Source: Przewalskia tangutica
Taxonomy: Eukaryota > Streptophyta > Magnoliopsida > Solanales > Solanaceae
Assembly (NCBI GenBank): GCA_029844215.1
Contig: CM056738.1
Location: 46,512,388-46,576,387, forward strand
Direction: 5' to 3'
DNA: 64,000 bases
The translations under genes were made by a program, and so were the position numbers. A model generated the notes under the pieces. That model had not been told where the DNA came from. It saw nothing but the letters and a program-made list of their open reading frames with translations, and did not search any database. Numbering within the stretch: the first letter of the stretch is position 1; each line of letters opens with the position of its first letter. Shown here one piece after another: positions 23,093-34,898 of the stretch.

Positions 23093-25877
23093 TGTCACGA
23101 CCCGTTCCCGGGCCCGTGACTGGTGCCTTACCCGGGCACCCAAGTAGATATACATCAGAGTAACCAGCGGAATATAAACTTACCAACATAAAACAGTGTA
23201 AAAAGAGAAACAGATTAATCAAGAAAAGTTGCCTTTTAGCATGTATATATACCCAAAACTGAACAGTTACATCCCAAATTTACAACAGGACTACATACCT
23301 CTAAGAATGTAATCAACTATGACGGGACAGGGCCCCGCCATACCCCAGAATGTACATAACCTACAATGACAGGGAAATCATACCCAAAAGATAAGCCTCC
23401 GGAGAAACGGGGCTTTCCCAAAAGCAGAACGGTGATCCTAGGAGCGGGGATCAACAACCGGAGTACCTCTACCTGCGCAGATGAACGCAGCCCCAAGGAG
23501 GTCGACAACAGTACCAAGTATGTGAAATCAGAAGTAATCAAATAAAATCATAACATTTTAAAACCGGTTCACAAATACGCATTTAAACAACCCGATTTAA
23601 CCGCGCATAGTGCCACAAAGATAAACAAGAGCAAAATAGATGTAACGTGAATCGGTCTTTTCTAGGCCACTAATGATCGAAGCAAGGCCGATCGCCCATA
23701 GTATCATTATGCGAGCCTAATCTGGAACTCCCGATCTGCATAGGCCACCTAGGCCCGCGTGAGGTATTCTCGCGACGGGGTAGCTAACCCGCGGCATCGT
23801 CTGGACTCCGCGCACCGCGTAGCCATGGACCGCGTGAGGTATTCTCGACGCAGAATACACCCGAGTGATCATCCTGGAACTCCCGCACTCGCGTAGGTCA
23901 CATGGACCCGCATGAGGTATTCCTCGCATCGGGGGTGGCTAACCCTCGGCATAACAAGTCAGGGGGGTAAGTGATATAATATCAGCACAACTGCTTATCG
24001 TTAAACAACATAAGAACAACAAGAAAACCCCCTTACACAAACGTCACAAGACACTAACACACGTAGCATCATAACATGTTTACTTATCAAACCAACTTAC
24101 CACACCTATAGAAATCATTGCAAGGCTTTTATAAACAAATAAGTAAACCGTTCCTTTTATCTTTCTTAAGTCGTTATACCTAACTTCCCATAAAGCTAGT
24201 ATAACACTTAAGCTTTTTAAAACCAAGTATTTCTTTTCTTCCAAAAATGATTCATAACTCTTTTTGAAATATTCAAGATTCTTATTATTTAGAACTCAAG
24301 TCCAAAGACATCAAAGTGAAACCAAATTTAGTTTAACACACGTACGTCTACCATACTATATATATTTCACAAATATCATGCTCAAAGGGATAGGAAGAAT
24401 CACATACCTCCTCGGCTAAATCCACTTGACGAGTCGAATATGTCGCGCGCAGAGTGTCAACCTATAATAGCCAAAATACGCTTATCAACTTCTAGTTCTA
24501 CGTAGGATTCTTCTAAGTAAGATCTCTTTTTCTACGAAAAATTGGACAACACTCCCCCCGTTTCTACTCACTTTTCCATCTCTTTCAAGGCCCGATAACC
24601 GTAATTAACATACTATATTTAAGGTGCAATAATTCCGAATTTTAAAGAAGGGGATCACACGCCCAAACGGAACGCGATTAACAATCTTCCCCTTAACAAC
24701 AACAATAATTAAAGAAGGGGATCACACGCCCAAACGGAACGCGATTAACAATCTTCCCCTTAACAACAATGTAAATACAGTCCAAAGTAAATACAAATTC
24801 AAAGTAAATACAATTCCTTAAGTTGGGGTCCTTGGCCAACTTTTACAATTTTACTTATCCAATTACTTCATTAGTCTTCCAACTTATATTCCAATCTTAA
24901 TATAAGTTATAGTTACTTTGTTATTAACTTCTTAGCAAGTAATGGATACATTTTTACCATTTTAATGGCTAACATGCCAATTCTCCTTTTAATAAGTTAA
25001 CAAGATCCAAATCTTTCCAAACCTTACTCCACATATCTTATACTCCATAATATACTTCCAATATACATATTAATCAACTTCACAAAGAGGTTAAGGTTCA
25101 TTACCTCAAATAGCCCAAAAAATATCCAAGAACTTAAAGTCGCTCCTAAGCAAGTTTTAGCTCCAAATCTTTGTGTTCCAAACCACCACAAGTCACCCTT
25201 AGAAGCTCCTAACCAACTTCTATTCAAGAATTAACTCCAAAAAGTGAAGAACACTTAGGCTTTTCTCTACACAACTCTCGGCCAAGGGGTACTTTTGTGG
25301 CTAGGGGTGTGAAATCTTGTTTAACTCTTGGTTACTAATCTTCCTAATACATCAAGGAAGAACACTTAGAAGTTTAAGAATTATTGGACAACTATTGCTC
25401 AAGAATAGGGGGTTTGGACGAGAGCACTAGAAAGGGAAAGGAAAATATTTTCAAGTCTTGAAATATACTAAGTGTGGAAGATTTCATCAACTAGAGGGGT
25501 TTATATAGGACAACCAAGGGCTAGGATAGAAGCATGTGTATGGTGTAGATTGGGGACATGTGTTTGTGTGGGTCCCTCTTCCCACTTGCCCCACAAATAT
25601 CTTGCAAGACTTTGACCACTTGCCTTGGCCACTTGACTTGAAAAAAACGTCCAACATGTGCCACATGGGGTGACACATGTCGCCCTCCTATTGGTCCAAA
25701 ATATTTCATCTCTCGAAAAATTCATAATTAGTTAAAATATTAAAAACGTAAAATTTCCTTCACAAGGTTCGGAATATTTTCCGTCGGAAAACAAATCTTT
25801 CATCCTTAACCTAATTAGGGCTTATACATTCGTACGTACGTCCTCACATACATACTCTGGAACTACGGGGTATAACA
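23093..25877 (-). mobile_element. 5' LTR of the minus Tekay element
   Basis: A complete 2785-bp LTR lies between TGTCACGACCCG (LTR 3' end, 23093) and GGTATAACA (LTR 5' start, 25877). A TATATAAA box complement lies at 25500-25507. An array of about three ~90-bp units with GTGAGGTATTC words lies at 23700-23940. This LTR is about 0.8 kb shorter than the plus LTRs, so at least two subfamilies are present. It abuts a copia gag at 25878, so the element probably inserted into copia. Confidence 0.92.
23700..23945. repeat. LTR-internal array of ~85-100-bp units
   Basis: Units contain CTGGAACTCCCG, GGTCACATGGACC and GTGAGGTATTCCTCGC-type words. The partner LTR has the same array at 15870-16100, with different small indels in its GC-rich words. 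The array lies about 610-850 bp from the LTR 3' end. Confidence 0.85.
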
Positions 25878-26991
25878 GTTAGCTTCTAGCACCACCTCTT
25901 AGAATTCTTCAATCATATTGTCTAGAAGTGTATCTTCGACGATGTTAGACTTTGCCTTGTCTTTTTCCTTCTATTTATTCTCACTTTTGAGCTTGCGGCA
26001 GTCCTTGATCATGTGACCAACTTTACCACAGTGATGGCAATTTCCCTTGAACTTTTCAGTTGTTTGGGACTTACCAACCTTTTGGAACTTTCGCTTCTTG
26101 CTTGGGTTCCCTTTGACTTCCTCCAGGTTTGCCTTAGCCTCAGCGGGTTGTTTTCCCTTTGGCATCCTTCTTATTATCCTCCTGAATTTGGAGTTTGATA
26201 ATAAGCTCATCTAATGTAATCTCATTTGTCTTGAGTTTCAAGTAGTTCATAAACTTAGTCCACGAGGGAGGCAACTTCTCGATCAATGCCCCAACCAAGA
26301 ATTGCTCGTTAAGCTTCAATCCTTCCAAGTCCAGGTGATGTAGAATCATTTGAAATTCCTGGACTTGAGATGACACTTTTGTTGTCCATCATTTGAAATT
26401 TCAGAAATTTCCCAATGACGAACTTTTTGGCACCCGCATCTTGGATGTTATACTTTTTCTGCAATTTGTCTCATAATTCCTTGGCAGTCCCAACAGTGCA
26501 ATATACCGTGTACAAAGGATCGGACAAACTATTCAGAATATAGTTCCTGCACATGAAATCACTATGATTTCATGCATCGCGAACCATCTTCATGTCGTTA
26601 ATGACATGGATACCTTGGCTCCCTCCCGCCGTTTCATTTGGCTGAGGGTCCGTGTCTTTCCCAACTTGTGGAGGGTCTTCGGTTAGGAAACGTGGCATTT
26701 CCATAACCGTCAGGAAAAACAACATCTTTTGCTGCCATATTTTGAAATGCACACCCATGAACTTCCCGGGGCGTTCATGGTGGAATCCGGCGGGTGTTGG
26801 AGCAGTGGCGCTCCCTTGAGCAGTAGCAAAGACATTTGGAACTCCTTGAGCAACATAGGATTGACACATGTTGTGCCAAAATCAGTGGTGTTGAAGGCAT
26901 TAGGATTGCCTTGAGTAGTGGTGGTGAAGGCGGTGGGATTGCCTTGAGCATTGGTGGAATTTTCAGCGTTAAATTGATCTTGTCCAGTCAT
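25878..26991 (-). pseudogene. gag: Copia-type gag, frameshifted
   Basis: An ATG at 26991 begins MTGQDQFNAENSTNAQGNP. Successive frames then give the copia Gag (UBN2-type) region with LEGLKLNEQFLVGALIEKLP and SWTKFMNYLK, and a basic tail with the zinc knuckle CHHCGKVGHMIKDC (CX2CX4HX4C). At least three frameshifts occur, plus a stop after KLKSENK at 25971. Protease and the rest of pol are missing: the sequence ends at 25877 against the Tekay LTR. The missing downstream part resembles what is found, in opposite orientation, at 37.6-40.1 kb. Confidence 0.88.
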
Positions 26992-27935
26992 GTTGTTGTT
27001 GAAACAACAATATTATCTTAAGCTTGTGAGTAAAATGTGTGGTAACAAGGAAATGAGAATGTAACAGCAACAACAAAGATGTTAGAAATCTGAAAATAAA
27101 CAAACAAGATGTCTTGCTAAGTCAATTGATTTTTCAATATATCCTTAAGATTATATTGCCCCGTATATTACTTTTAACAGTGTAATGACAACTTATCTCC
27201 CAAGATAAAATAACAATAAAACAAGTGAACAAAGGAGACTCAAGTGTTCGCTTAGGAAGAAAGATCTTTGAGTGTATGAATATTTCTAGAGAGGAAGACA
27301 ATTTTCTGAAAATTGTTGAGTGTTAAGTGTTAGGTGTGTTTTGCAAATGAGCTCAAGGCTCCATTTCATAGTGCGGAGAAGATAACCTTCCACATAGCCA
27401 AGTAATGGCCAATAAAAACCATGTAATAGCCTTGATTGTAGAGTTACAATTCAGCCAAATAATGGTTGAATTCATGAGCCAAATAATGAAGAATTAATGC
27501 TCCAAAGTCAGCTCAAAAATCAATTTTCGTTCTTCTCCAACGGTCTGAAACAGTCGTAGCGCCGCGAACCTGCAGGGAGGCGCCGCGACGCCGAAACTTC
27601 AGAGAGTTTCGGGCGTCGCCGGCGCAGCGGCGCTCCGGCGTCGCGGCCCTTCGAGGCTCCGCGACGTTTTTCGACTTGTTTCATCTTTTACACATCGTAC
27701 ACTTCTTCCTTCATTTACCAACGTGAAACTATTGTCATTTGGCCAATAACCATCTATTATCTTACGTCTCAAACAATTCGTATACGTACCAATATCTCTT
27801 CCATTAAGAAAATTACGATCTTTGGCACATTATGTGCACGTGTGTGGAAACAATATTTCCGACGTGCGGAATCCCAATTGTTCGAGTCATAATTAATAGG
27901 ATTAACTTTATTTCACGTTTAATAAATTTCCAACA
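26992..27935 (-). mobile_element. Copia 5' LTR and leader
   Basis: The LTR starts at 27935 (TGTTGGAAATTTATTAAACG on the minus strand). Its first ~390 bp match the plus-strand 3' LTR at 40749-41047 at roughly 90-95%, except for a GC-rich block at 27545-27665 that is mostly deleted there. The LTR/leader border is not clear and I see no initiator-Met primer site, so the two are not separated. Confidence 0.75.
27545..27665. repeat. GC-rich palindromic module in the copia LTR
   Basis: This CpG-rich block in an AT-rich LTR contains inverted words such as GGCGCCGCGACGCC, GGCGTCGCCGGCGC and CCGGCGTCGCGG. Positions 27560-27597 align without gaps to 41986-42023 in an Athila-type LTR (28 of 38 identical). 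The copia 3' LTR copy lacks most of it. Confidence 0.7.
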
Positions 27936-29101
27936 GCCAAGTCAAACATACTATTGCTTATTTTGGTCGGTCTCTGATATTTTGTCCACCCGGGATTAGT
28001 CTGTAGTCAGTCACCTGCACTACACTAATTGCAAGCAGAACCTCAGTAACAAAAATGCTGAAATTTCAATTGTTGCTGAAGAACTCATACCTCAATGTGT
28101 TTATAAAATATCAACTTTTCTTCATCTGCATCAATGTTGCATCATGCATGTGAGCTCTAAAATATCACTTATGTCATTCTACACAAAGCAAGAAACGTGA
28201 GCAGAGCAAGTTCAACAATAATTTCTATAATTACAAAAAAAAAAATACTGCATCTCAAACAGCCATTTCAAAATTTTGAAGTGGTCAGTATCAATAGCTT
28301 TGATATCATGATATGTCAGAGAACAAACTATATGGTTGTAGAAGGACCGTGTAAAATAAACATCAAGAAGTTGACCATCAAATAGTGCATTTCCAACCTG
28401 GGATATTTATGTAAAGCACATCAGATATTGTTAAGTTGAATGACTCAAGCAAACAGAACCAAGAGGGAAGGTACTCACAACGTCCATGCTAAAAAAAGTT
28501 CTTTCCAAAATCGTGCAAAAGTTGCTTATTTATTATAGATTATGATCAGTTATTAAGCTTAGGACACATGTATGGCTACTTCTCAATTATTAAGCAAGTG
28601 GGGTACTAACAATTTGACTGTGCAGGTCATGTTATGCTCAACGTATTGCCTCTCCGATCCCTGGATACAGAAAACTCAAGAGGACACTCAAAATGATAGA
28701 TGACTTACTCTTTTTTTTTTTAAACACGACGGCACGAAGCAGTATCTCTTTAAACTAACAAATTTGAGAGCATCACAAAAGTGTAATAAGCTTTCTGAGG
28801 AAATTTTACCTAAGTTGTCAAGGGAAGCTATCGTTCTTCGTCCACTGCAATATCGGAGCTTCTCGTATTTGGTGAACCTTCTTCATTCCTTGGAGTTGTA
28901 TTGATTTATTCTCAGTATTCCACTTTTGCAAACGACAATGTACAACTCCAGTAAAGTGGATAAGGTCCATTCGAATGGATTGGAGAAAAGTGAAGTTCCA
29001 GAAATGTTATTGCTGGTCGAAAAGTAGAGACGATGTTTGAACACTGCAAATATGCACAACACATATAGGACATATAGATTATATTACTCTTAAAGTAACT
29101 T
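27936..29101. other. AT-rich DNA, no gene recognised
   Basis: This flank upstream of the copia LTR is not obviously repeated elsewhere in the window. It contains poly-A/T runs and ORFs under 65 codons that resemble nothing I know. It could be older host intergenic or intronic DNA. Confidence 0.4.
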
Positions 29102-29240
29102 AAAAAAAAATAGCATTCCCAAGACTGCTACCTCTCATGCGCAGGCCCACGGACTTAATGTCTATTAAGAACCTTATCTCATATTTCTGAAAAAGATTGT
29201 TTTCATTACTTGAATCCATGACCTCCTGGCCTTACATTTA
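29102..29240 (-). mobile_element. tRNA-derived SINE, SolS/TS-like
   Basis: Read on the minus strand, this has a B-box-like GGATTCAAGTA, then AATGAAAACAATCTTTTTC, GAGATAAGGTTCTTAATAGA, GGGCCTGCGCATGAGAG and a T-rich end. This matches the order of words I remember for Solanaceae SolS/TS SINEs (AAACAGCCTCTTGCAGAAA, GGTAAGGCTGCGTAC, CTGCGCATAGCGGGAG, final T run). It is diverged and its A box is unclear. SINEs are mobilised by LINE enzymes. Confidence 0.68.
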
Positions 29241-30155
29241 AATCAATATATGCATTAAAGTATACCTATATATACACATATGACATTATATACATATGTA
29301 ACAAAAATGTCTTTGAAAAGGAAGAAAACACTACACTTTCCTAAGCATCCTCAGAAGCTACAACAACAACATAAAATCCCACCACTAAGCATCCTCAGAA
29401 GCTAAGGAAGGATTATTAATTGTAAGAGCACTTCATTTCTCAAGTTGTATGTCAACCTCTGTTCTAAATAGTACATTACTTGAATCATATAAGAGTCCTC
29501 GTTTTTGTTTTATTCAGCTCTTTTAGCTTGAAACTGCAACAAAAATCATTATTTTCTTTCTGGCATATCTACTACGACGTTGCATATTCCTATCAGTAAG
29601 TCATAACTCTTGAGTCTTTTAACATCTAGACAATGCAGTGTCATTGTTCGCTTGGTTTAATTGTAAAGCTCTATATATTAGTCTTTGCCAATGCTATCCA
29701 GTAAAAATACCTTCCGGATTATTCCCTGGTAGAGGGGGTATGTTGTAGCAAATCCAAGATGAAGCAATTGCAAAAGAACCAGGTTGAGACTGAAGACAAG
29801 AAAAAGTACCAAGTACAGAACCACTGTTAACAGGTGTTTGCAAGAGGAGGGCTCAAAATTTAATGAAGTGGGCCCATAAATTGTCTTCATTCTTCCCAAT
29901 TGAAGTAGCCTTTTGTACAGTTTATAATAGCTGCGTTCGTCTAAATATGTTATGTTTTTACTCCTAGGTACTTCAATATGAGGTTTATTTTTCTTCTTTT
30001 ATTTGAAGAGGAGATGAAATTCATATTACATATTGTCTAGTGTTATTGTACTCTTATCCACAATTATTGTATTATCATGTTGACTCGTTACATTATCAAG
30101 CGTCATTGTAGGATGATCTTGAGCTATTATACAATAGGATAGAGGCATATCATGA
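29241..30155. other. AT-rich DNA, no gene recognised
   Basis: No coding region is supported. A 73-codon minus-strand frame (29678-29899) with a leucine/valine-rich middle has no family resemblance and is probably chance. The last bases, AGAGGCATATCATGAGTTCA, resemble a SINE B-box region that the hAT element interrupts. Confidence 0.4.
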
Positions 30156-30163
30156 GTTCAAAT
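30156..30163. other. hAT target-site duplication, left
   Basis: GTTCAAAT directly precedes the left inverted repeat. GTTCAAAC directly follows the right one (33590-33597), so 7 of 8 bases match. Eight-base duplications are a hallmark of hAT insertion. Confidence 0.85.
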
Positions 30164-33100
30164 TAGGGATGACCAGTGGAACGGGATGAAATTTGGGGGG
30201 ACGGGGTGGGGGTTGGGATCGGAACTTGGAGGGCTGGGATAGGGGGGGCGGGAAGAGGTCCCGTCCCTTTCCACATCCCGCCTGAAGATGGGACGAGTTT
30301 TGGGGGGACGGGACGAGTCGGGTATGGGATTTGGGGGATTTTAATTTTTTTACACACTTAATTTTAAAAATATATATTTAAACACTTAAATAATTGAACA
30401 AGATAGTGAATAAAAATATCACAAGACTGCTTTTGTGCCTCTTATATTATTTAATAGAAGTATGATTTATTTTGTAATACAATTTCAAAATTGCAACTTT
30501 GCTTCGTAGTTCAAAAGTTACAAATCAAATAATAAAATTGTCATTAAAAAATTACATATTCAACCATACTCTTTCTAATTTCCGCACAATCTCTTGAGGA
30601 TCTTCTGTTGGAATTGAAAGTTGTTGGTCAAATTGTTCGACATCGCTTCCTTCTCCATCAGATAAGATTTCATTGTAGTTGTAGTCGTCTTCTTCATTGA
30701 TCTCTGGTTGACCGCACCTTCTACACTCCGCTCTAATCCAATCTCTGAATAAAACTGCAATGTCCAAGTTGTCTTCCGTCAATGAGTGTTTGTACTCTCC
30801 TATTTGAAACCTTCCAGCAGAAAAAACATTTTCAGAAGCTGTTGATGACTCTTGAATATTCAACACATCTCAGGCCATCTTTGATAGTGTTGAAAATGTC
30901 TTCTCATTCCCCCTCCAGTATTTCAGCAAGTCTTCACGTCCATCTTTATTGACAATTGATTTGTACGGTACAACATCGTGCAAAACATAAACATCAAACT
31001 CACTAATTTGTGAAGAACTTGAACTACTATACATTCTATTTCTAAGGTCTTGAATACTAGAAGCAGAAACAACATGTTTTTTATTAGGTTGCAATGAAGT
31101 AAAAGAAGATGGTACAGACGTCGGTTGATTATTTGCACTTTGCTATTGGTAATATATATATATATTTGCATTCAATGTGTATGCTAGACATAACTTCTTC
31201 GTAAGTTGATTTGTAAGTTGGTTCTTCAGTTGGGTCCGTTGGAAGTATTTCTAAGTTTTCATAAATCGTTTCAACAAGTGTTTTACAACTGTCTATTTTA
31301 ATAGTATGATTTAATACAACACCAATAAAATAAATAGTGGAAATAGGAAAAAAGTTTTTTTTATTTTATAAATATTTTTAATAGCTAGCGCGTAAGTGGT
31401 TTTTTCATATATTCATTAAGTAACAAAAATATTAGAGTTATATAAAATAACATAGATGAAATAGTAGGATAATAAATACTAGAAAATTCCTTAGTAGGTA
31501 GAAAAATTCTCTAAAAATACAATAAGTTTCAAAATTGTATCTCAATCATCATCTACAAGCATATCTGTTGGATTTTAATAATGAGTGTTAAATAATAAAG
31601 TTATAGGTCTTCTATACTCGTGAGCAACAAGTAATTGTTCATACAAAGAATTTCACATAGTCGCAACTTCTTCTGAAATTTTTCTATAAGGTAATCCACA
31701 ATCATGACAAAGTTTTATATTATTTGCGTCTTTGTATTTTATTACCTTTAAAAATAAAGTTTAGAGCAAATTGTACTTTATCAATGATGTTTTTAAAAAG
31801 TTTTAGGTCATCCTTTACAACTAAGTTATAAATATGACATCCATATCTAATATGAAAAATATTGGGAAAAGACGGAGTAAATCGAGTTTTTAAAATGTTT
31901 ACAACATAATCATTAGAAGAAGCATTATCTAATGTAATAGTCATAATTTTATCACTAATTTCATAATATTCACAAATTTCATGAATATATTTTGAAATAA
32001 AAACTACAGTGTACCTATCATCAATATATCTATATGATAATATATGTTTTTGCATAGGCCAATTCTGATCTATCCAATGACATGTAACAGTTAAATAATC
32101 ATTACCATTTGTATTACAGCATATGTCGGAAGTGATAGTCATTTTGTCATTAAAATGATAGAATGCATAACATAAATATTGTTGATATTCATGCGCAAAA
32201 TTAAAAACATCTCTTCTAACAGTTGATATAGGAAAACGTTAAAAGCAGGATTATATGTTTCTCGACTGTAATGAATTAAATCAGGACATGAAGAAAATGA
32301 AAAAGGAAAACCCTCCATTACCATTATATGTTTTGCTAAATTTTTCCTATCTTTGTGTTTATCATATTTAGGACCTATAACTCCCCTGTCATCAGGTTAA
32401 TTTGATCATGTACTTGGTCGGGGACACTATGTGAACATTGTCCCGACTCAGAAGACATTTGCACACTCGATTTGTCAGCCAAGTATTGGTTATACCTTGC
32501 TTTGTGAGAGTTTTCTACATGTCTCATTAAACCTCCCGTCCCACCTTGACCTTTTCCAGTTTTAAATTTATAAACTTCGCGATAAATTTTTACAAATAGC
32601 TAGTTGATTAGGAATGACCCTATCAAAAAAATCTCATGCATGTGATTTTAATTTTCATTCTTTTGTCCTCGACTCATACTATGGGGAATAAGAGGTATTT
32701 CAGTTTCAATTTCAGCCTTAGACTCAGTCTGAGCCTGAGGTGGAGGTGCACTAATGAGTGTGTTATCTAAATTGTCTTCTAATTCATTTTCTAAATTAAA
32801 GTCTGGTTCAGATGCAAAATATACCTCATGATCTAACAGTATATTAATATTAGCATTAAAAAATCAATTTCATCTACATTAGTGAAAGCATCGTAATTAG
32901 GATTACTAGAAGATTCACCCTTACCCCTGTTATCCCTAGTACCTCTACCAGAAAAACGTCCACTTCGTTCCATTATAATTATGTAAATAAATAATTAAAG
33001 TTAATGAAATTAAATATGATAACTAAAATTAAGTAACAATAATAATTTAAAGAAGGAACGAAGGTATCAAACGCCGACATAACGTCGACGTGTAATCGAG

Positions 33101-33589
33101 GTTGAAAATTAAAACTTTGCTCGATGATCCTCAAGCTAGTTGCCAACTTCACTCCCAATTTTTGAACTTTGATAGAAATTAGCAAATAAAATATAATATT
33201 TAGTGTGCAATGTAGACTTGTAGAGAGTGAGAGGCTAGAGAGATGCTAGAAAGATTTGTGAGAAAAATAACATAAAAATGAGGTATTTATAGTTGAGAAA
33301 TAAGGTTAAAGTATAAATATATTAACTTAGGGGTTAAAAATAAATATTAAGGGGTTGCAGATTTATGGGGTGGGGGTAAAATGGTCGTTATTAGCCGATG
33401 CCATAAAATCAAAATTTAGTTGTCAGGCAACGACTATTTCATGTGGGGGATCAGACGGCGAGGCGAGCCCTAGTCCTGTCCTGAGTTCGATCCCCTATAC
33501 TGACTAAGGCTGTTTCGATTTTTTTGGGAGGACGGGGCGAGTTGCGGGCCGGGTGGGATCGGGTCGTCCCGACCCATTGGACACCTCTA
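30164..33589 (-). mobile_element. hAT transposon with TIRs
   Basis: A 3426-bp element is bounded by inverted ends TAGGGATGACCAGTGGAACG (left) and TAGAGGTGTCCAATGGGTCG (right, minus strand), 18 of 25 matching over the first 25 bases. Both subterminal zones are rich in GGGACGGG words (30180-30340 and 33520-33580), likely transposase-binding repeats. The transposase gene is on the minus strand and broken. The 8-bp target duplication confirms the boundaries. Confidence 0.9.
30552..32960 (-). pseudogene. hAT transposase pseudogene
   Basis: In minus-strand order: a BED-like zinc finger remnant around 32.50-32.58 kb (TGKGQGGTGG and RHVENSH); EGFPFSFSSCPDLIHY with TYNPAFN (32139-32324); the RNase H-like catalytic region with MTITSDICCN, YLTVTCHWID and ITLDNASSND (31720-32142); and the C-terminal dimerisation region with FDVYVL, LLKYWRGNEKTFSTLSKMA (30870-31094) and ESSTASENVFSAGR (30552-30866). 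The enzyme would cut and paste the element. Several frameshifts and stops separate the parts, and the insertion domain around 31.2-31.7 kb is badly decayed. Confidence 0.9.
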
Positions 33590-33597
33590 GTTCAAAC
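33590..33597. other. hAT target-site duplication, right
   Basis: GTTCAAAC follows the right inverted repeat and pairs with GTTCAAAT at 30156-30163. Confidence 0.85.
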
Positions 33598-34779
33598 CCT
33601 GCTCTAGATAGAAATTTAGTATTTAAGTGGAAAAAGATAAATGAGTGGGCCATTATCCTTTTAAAAAGACCGGATAGATAAAAATACAATAAGTTGTTCT
33701 TATAAATTATTAACATTATTGGACAATATTCACCAAGTACTGCGTTGGATTTTCTCTCTTTTTTCAACAAATGTTTTGTAACCCTTAAACATATGAAACA
33801 TTTGATCTTTTGTACTTATCAAACAAAAATATGTATATCTATATATATTTGAAAGTATATATGTCCTAGAGACAATCTTTATCAGGGACAAAAATGTACT
33901 TGAACACATTCATATTATTAATGAGATTAATAGTTATGGCATTTGAAATTATTGAATTATTGTTTGATTGTTTGTAATTATTCATATATGTGCATCCCTT
34001 GAGCTTACGTTGTCATTAATAAAGTGAGATATTAATGATAGAACGTAACTCTGAAAAAAGCCTCGACTAATGATCATCGAGAATGAGATATCAGTGATAT
34101 GCTATAAGTCGACATGTGATCTGCATCACATTCTTGGAGAATGTAGTATGTCTCATAGCTACAAGTAATGGTTACTCGTGATGGACAAATGTATACTTTG
34201 GAGAAGTATTGGTATACCCTGCCGATAAACTATTTGTTATACATGTCTATAGTGTTATCGGCGTGTGGAACATAAAGGTCATTTGACTTGAGGTCAATAC
34301 GCACCTTGTTTACATAATGATGTACTTTGACCAAGTTCTAAGCTTAAATTCCTTCTGGATAAGATACGACTTGTGTTGGGTGCATCAGGATGTAAATCAA
34401 GGTGATAGTTGAGCCAAGAATAAGATTCATTCCTCGATTGGAAATTCGAGAGATCACTTAATTTCTCAGTGTTATTAGGTTGACTAAAGTCACTGGCCAG
34501 TGCACGAGACATATTTAGAATATGGTCTAGTTGTCAACTAATAAATGTGAGATAAAGTGATTAAGTCATTTGGATAGACACTTGGCAAATTCTAAGCTTA
34601 ATCGAGTGTATTGTGAATGAAAGAAATTTATAGTTCCGCATAAAGGTTAAGTTTGTTGGATTCATATAAACATACTTCACATATTGAGTTCGTCATACGA
34701 CGCAGTCTAGGAGTTTCGTATGGACCTTAATTTCACTAATTGTTATTTAAATAACTAGTATAGAGTCCACAAATATATG
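33598..34779. other. AT-rich unclassified DNA
   Basis: The first ~90 bases probably continue the SINE-like sequence split by the hAT element. The remainder, including TAATGAGATTAATAG and GAGGTCAATACGCACC words, has no recognisable ORF. It may be an old retroelement untranslated region. Confidence 0.35.
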
Positions 34780-34893
34780 TCTGGGTAGGCGGCGTCCAGT
34801 ATTTGTTAGACCGCATTATGCATGTCTGGGTAGGCTGCATCCAGTATTTGTCGGACCGCATTAAATCAGGATTGGGTAGGCGACGCCTAAATA
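34780..34893 (+). repeat. ~45-bp tandem repeat, 2.5 copies
   Basis: ATGTCTGGGTAGGCGGCGTC, then CAGTATTTGTTAGACCGCAT, is repeated with CG/TG changes, followed by a shorter GGGTAGGCGACGCC copy. It ends six bases before the Ogre LTR start at 34899. Confidence 0.85.
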
Positions 34894-34898
34894 TGAAC

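Noticed and set aside
28197..28385. A small gene in the AT-rich segment
   Set aside because: At 62 codons of low-complexity, lysine/isoleucine-rich sequence, with no homology, it is what AT-rich DNA gives by chance.
29678..29899. A minus-strand membrane-like microprotein
   Set aside because: The hydrophobic run comes from A/T-rich composition. It has no neighbours, motif or repeated conservation.
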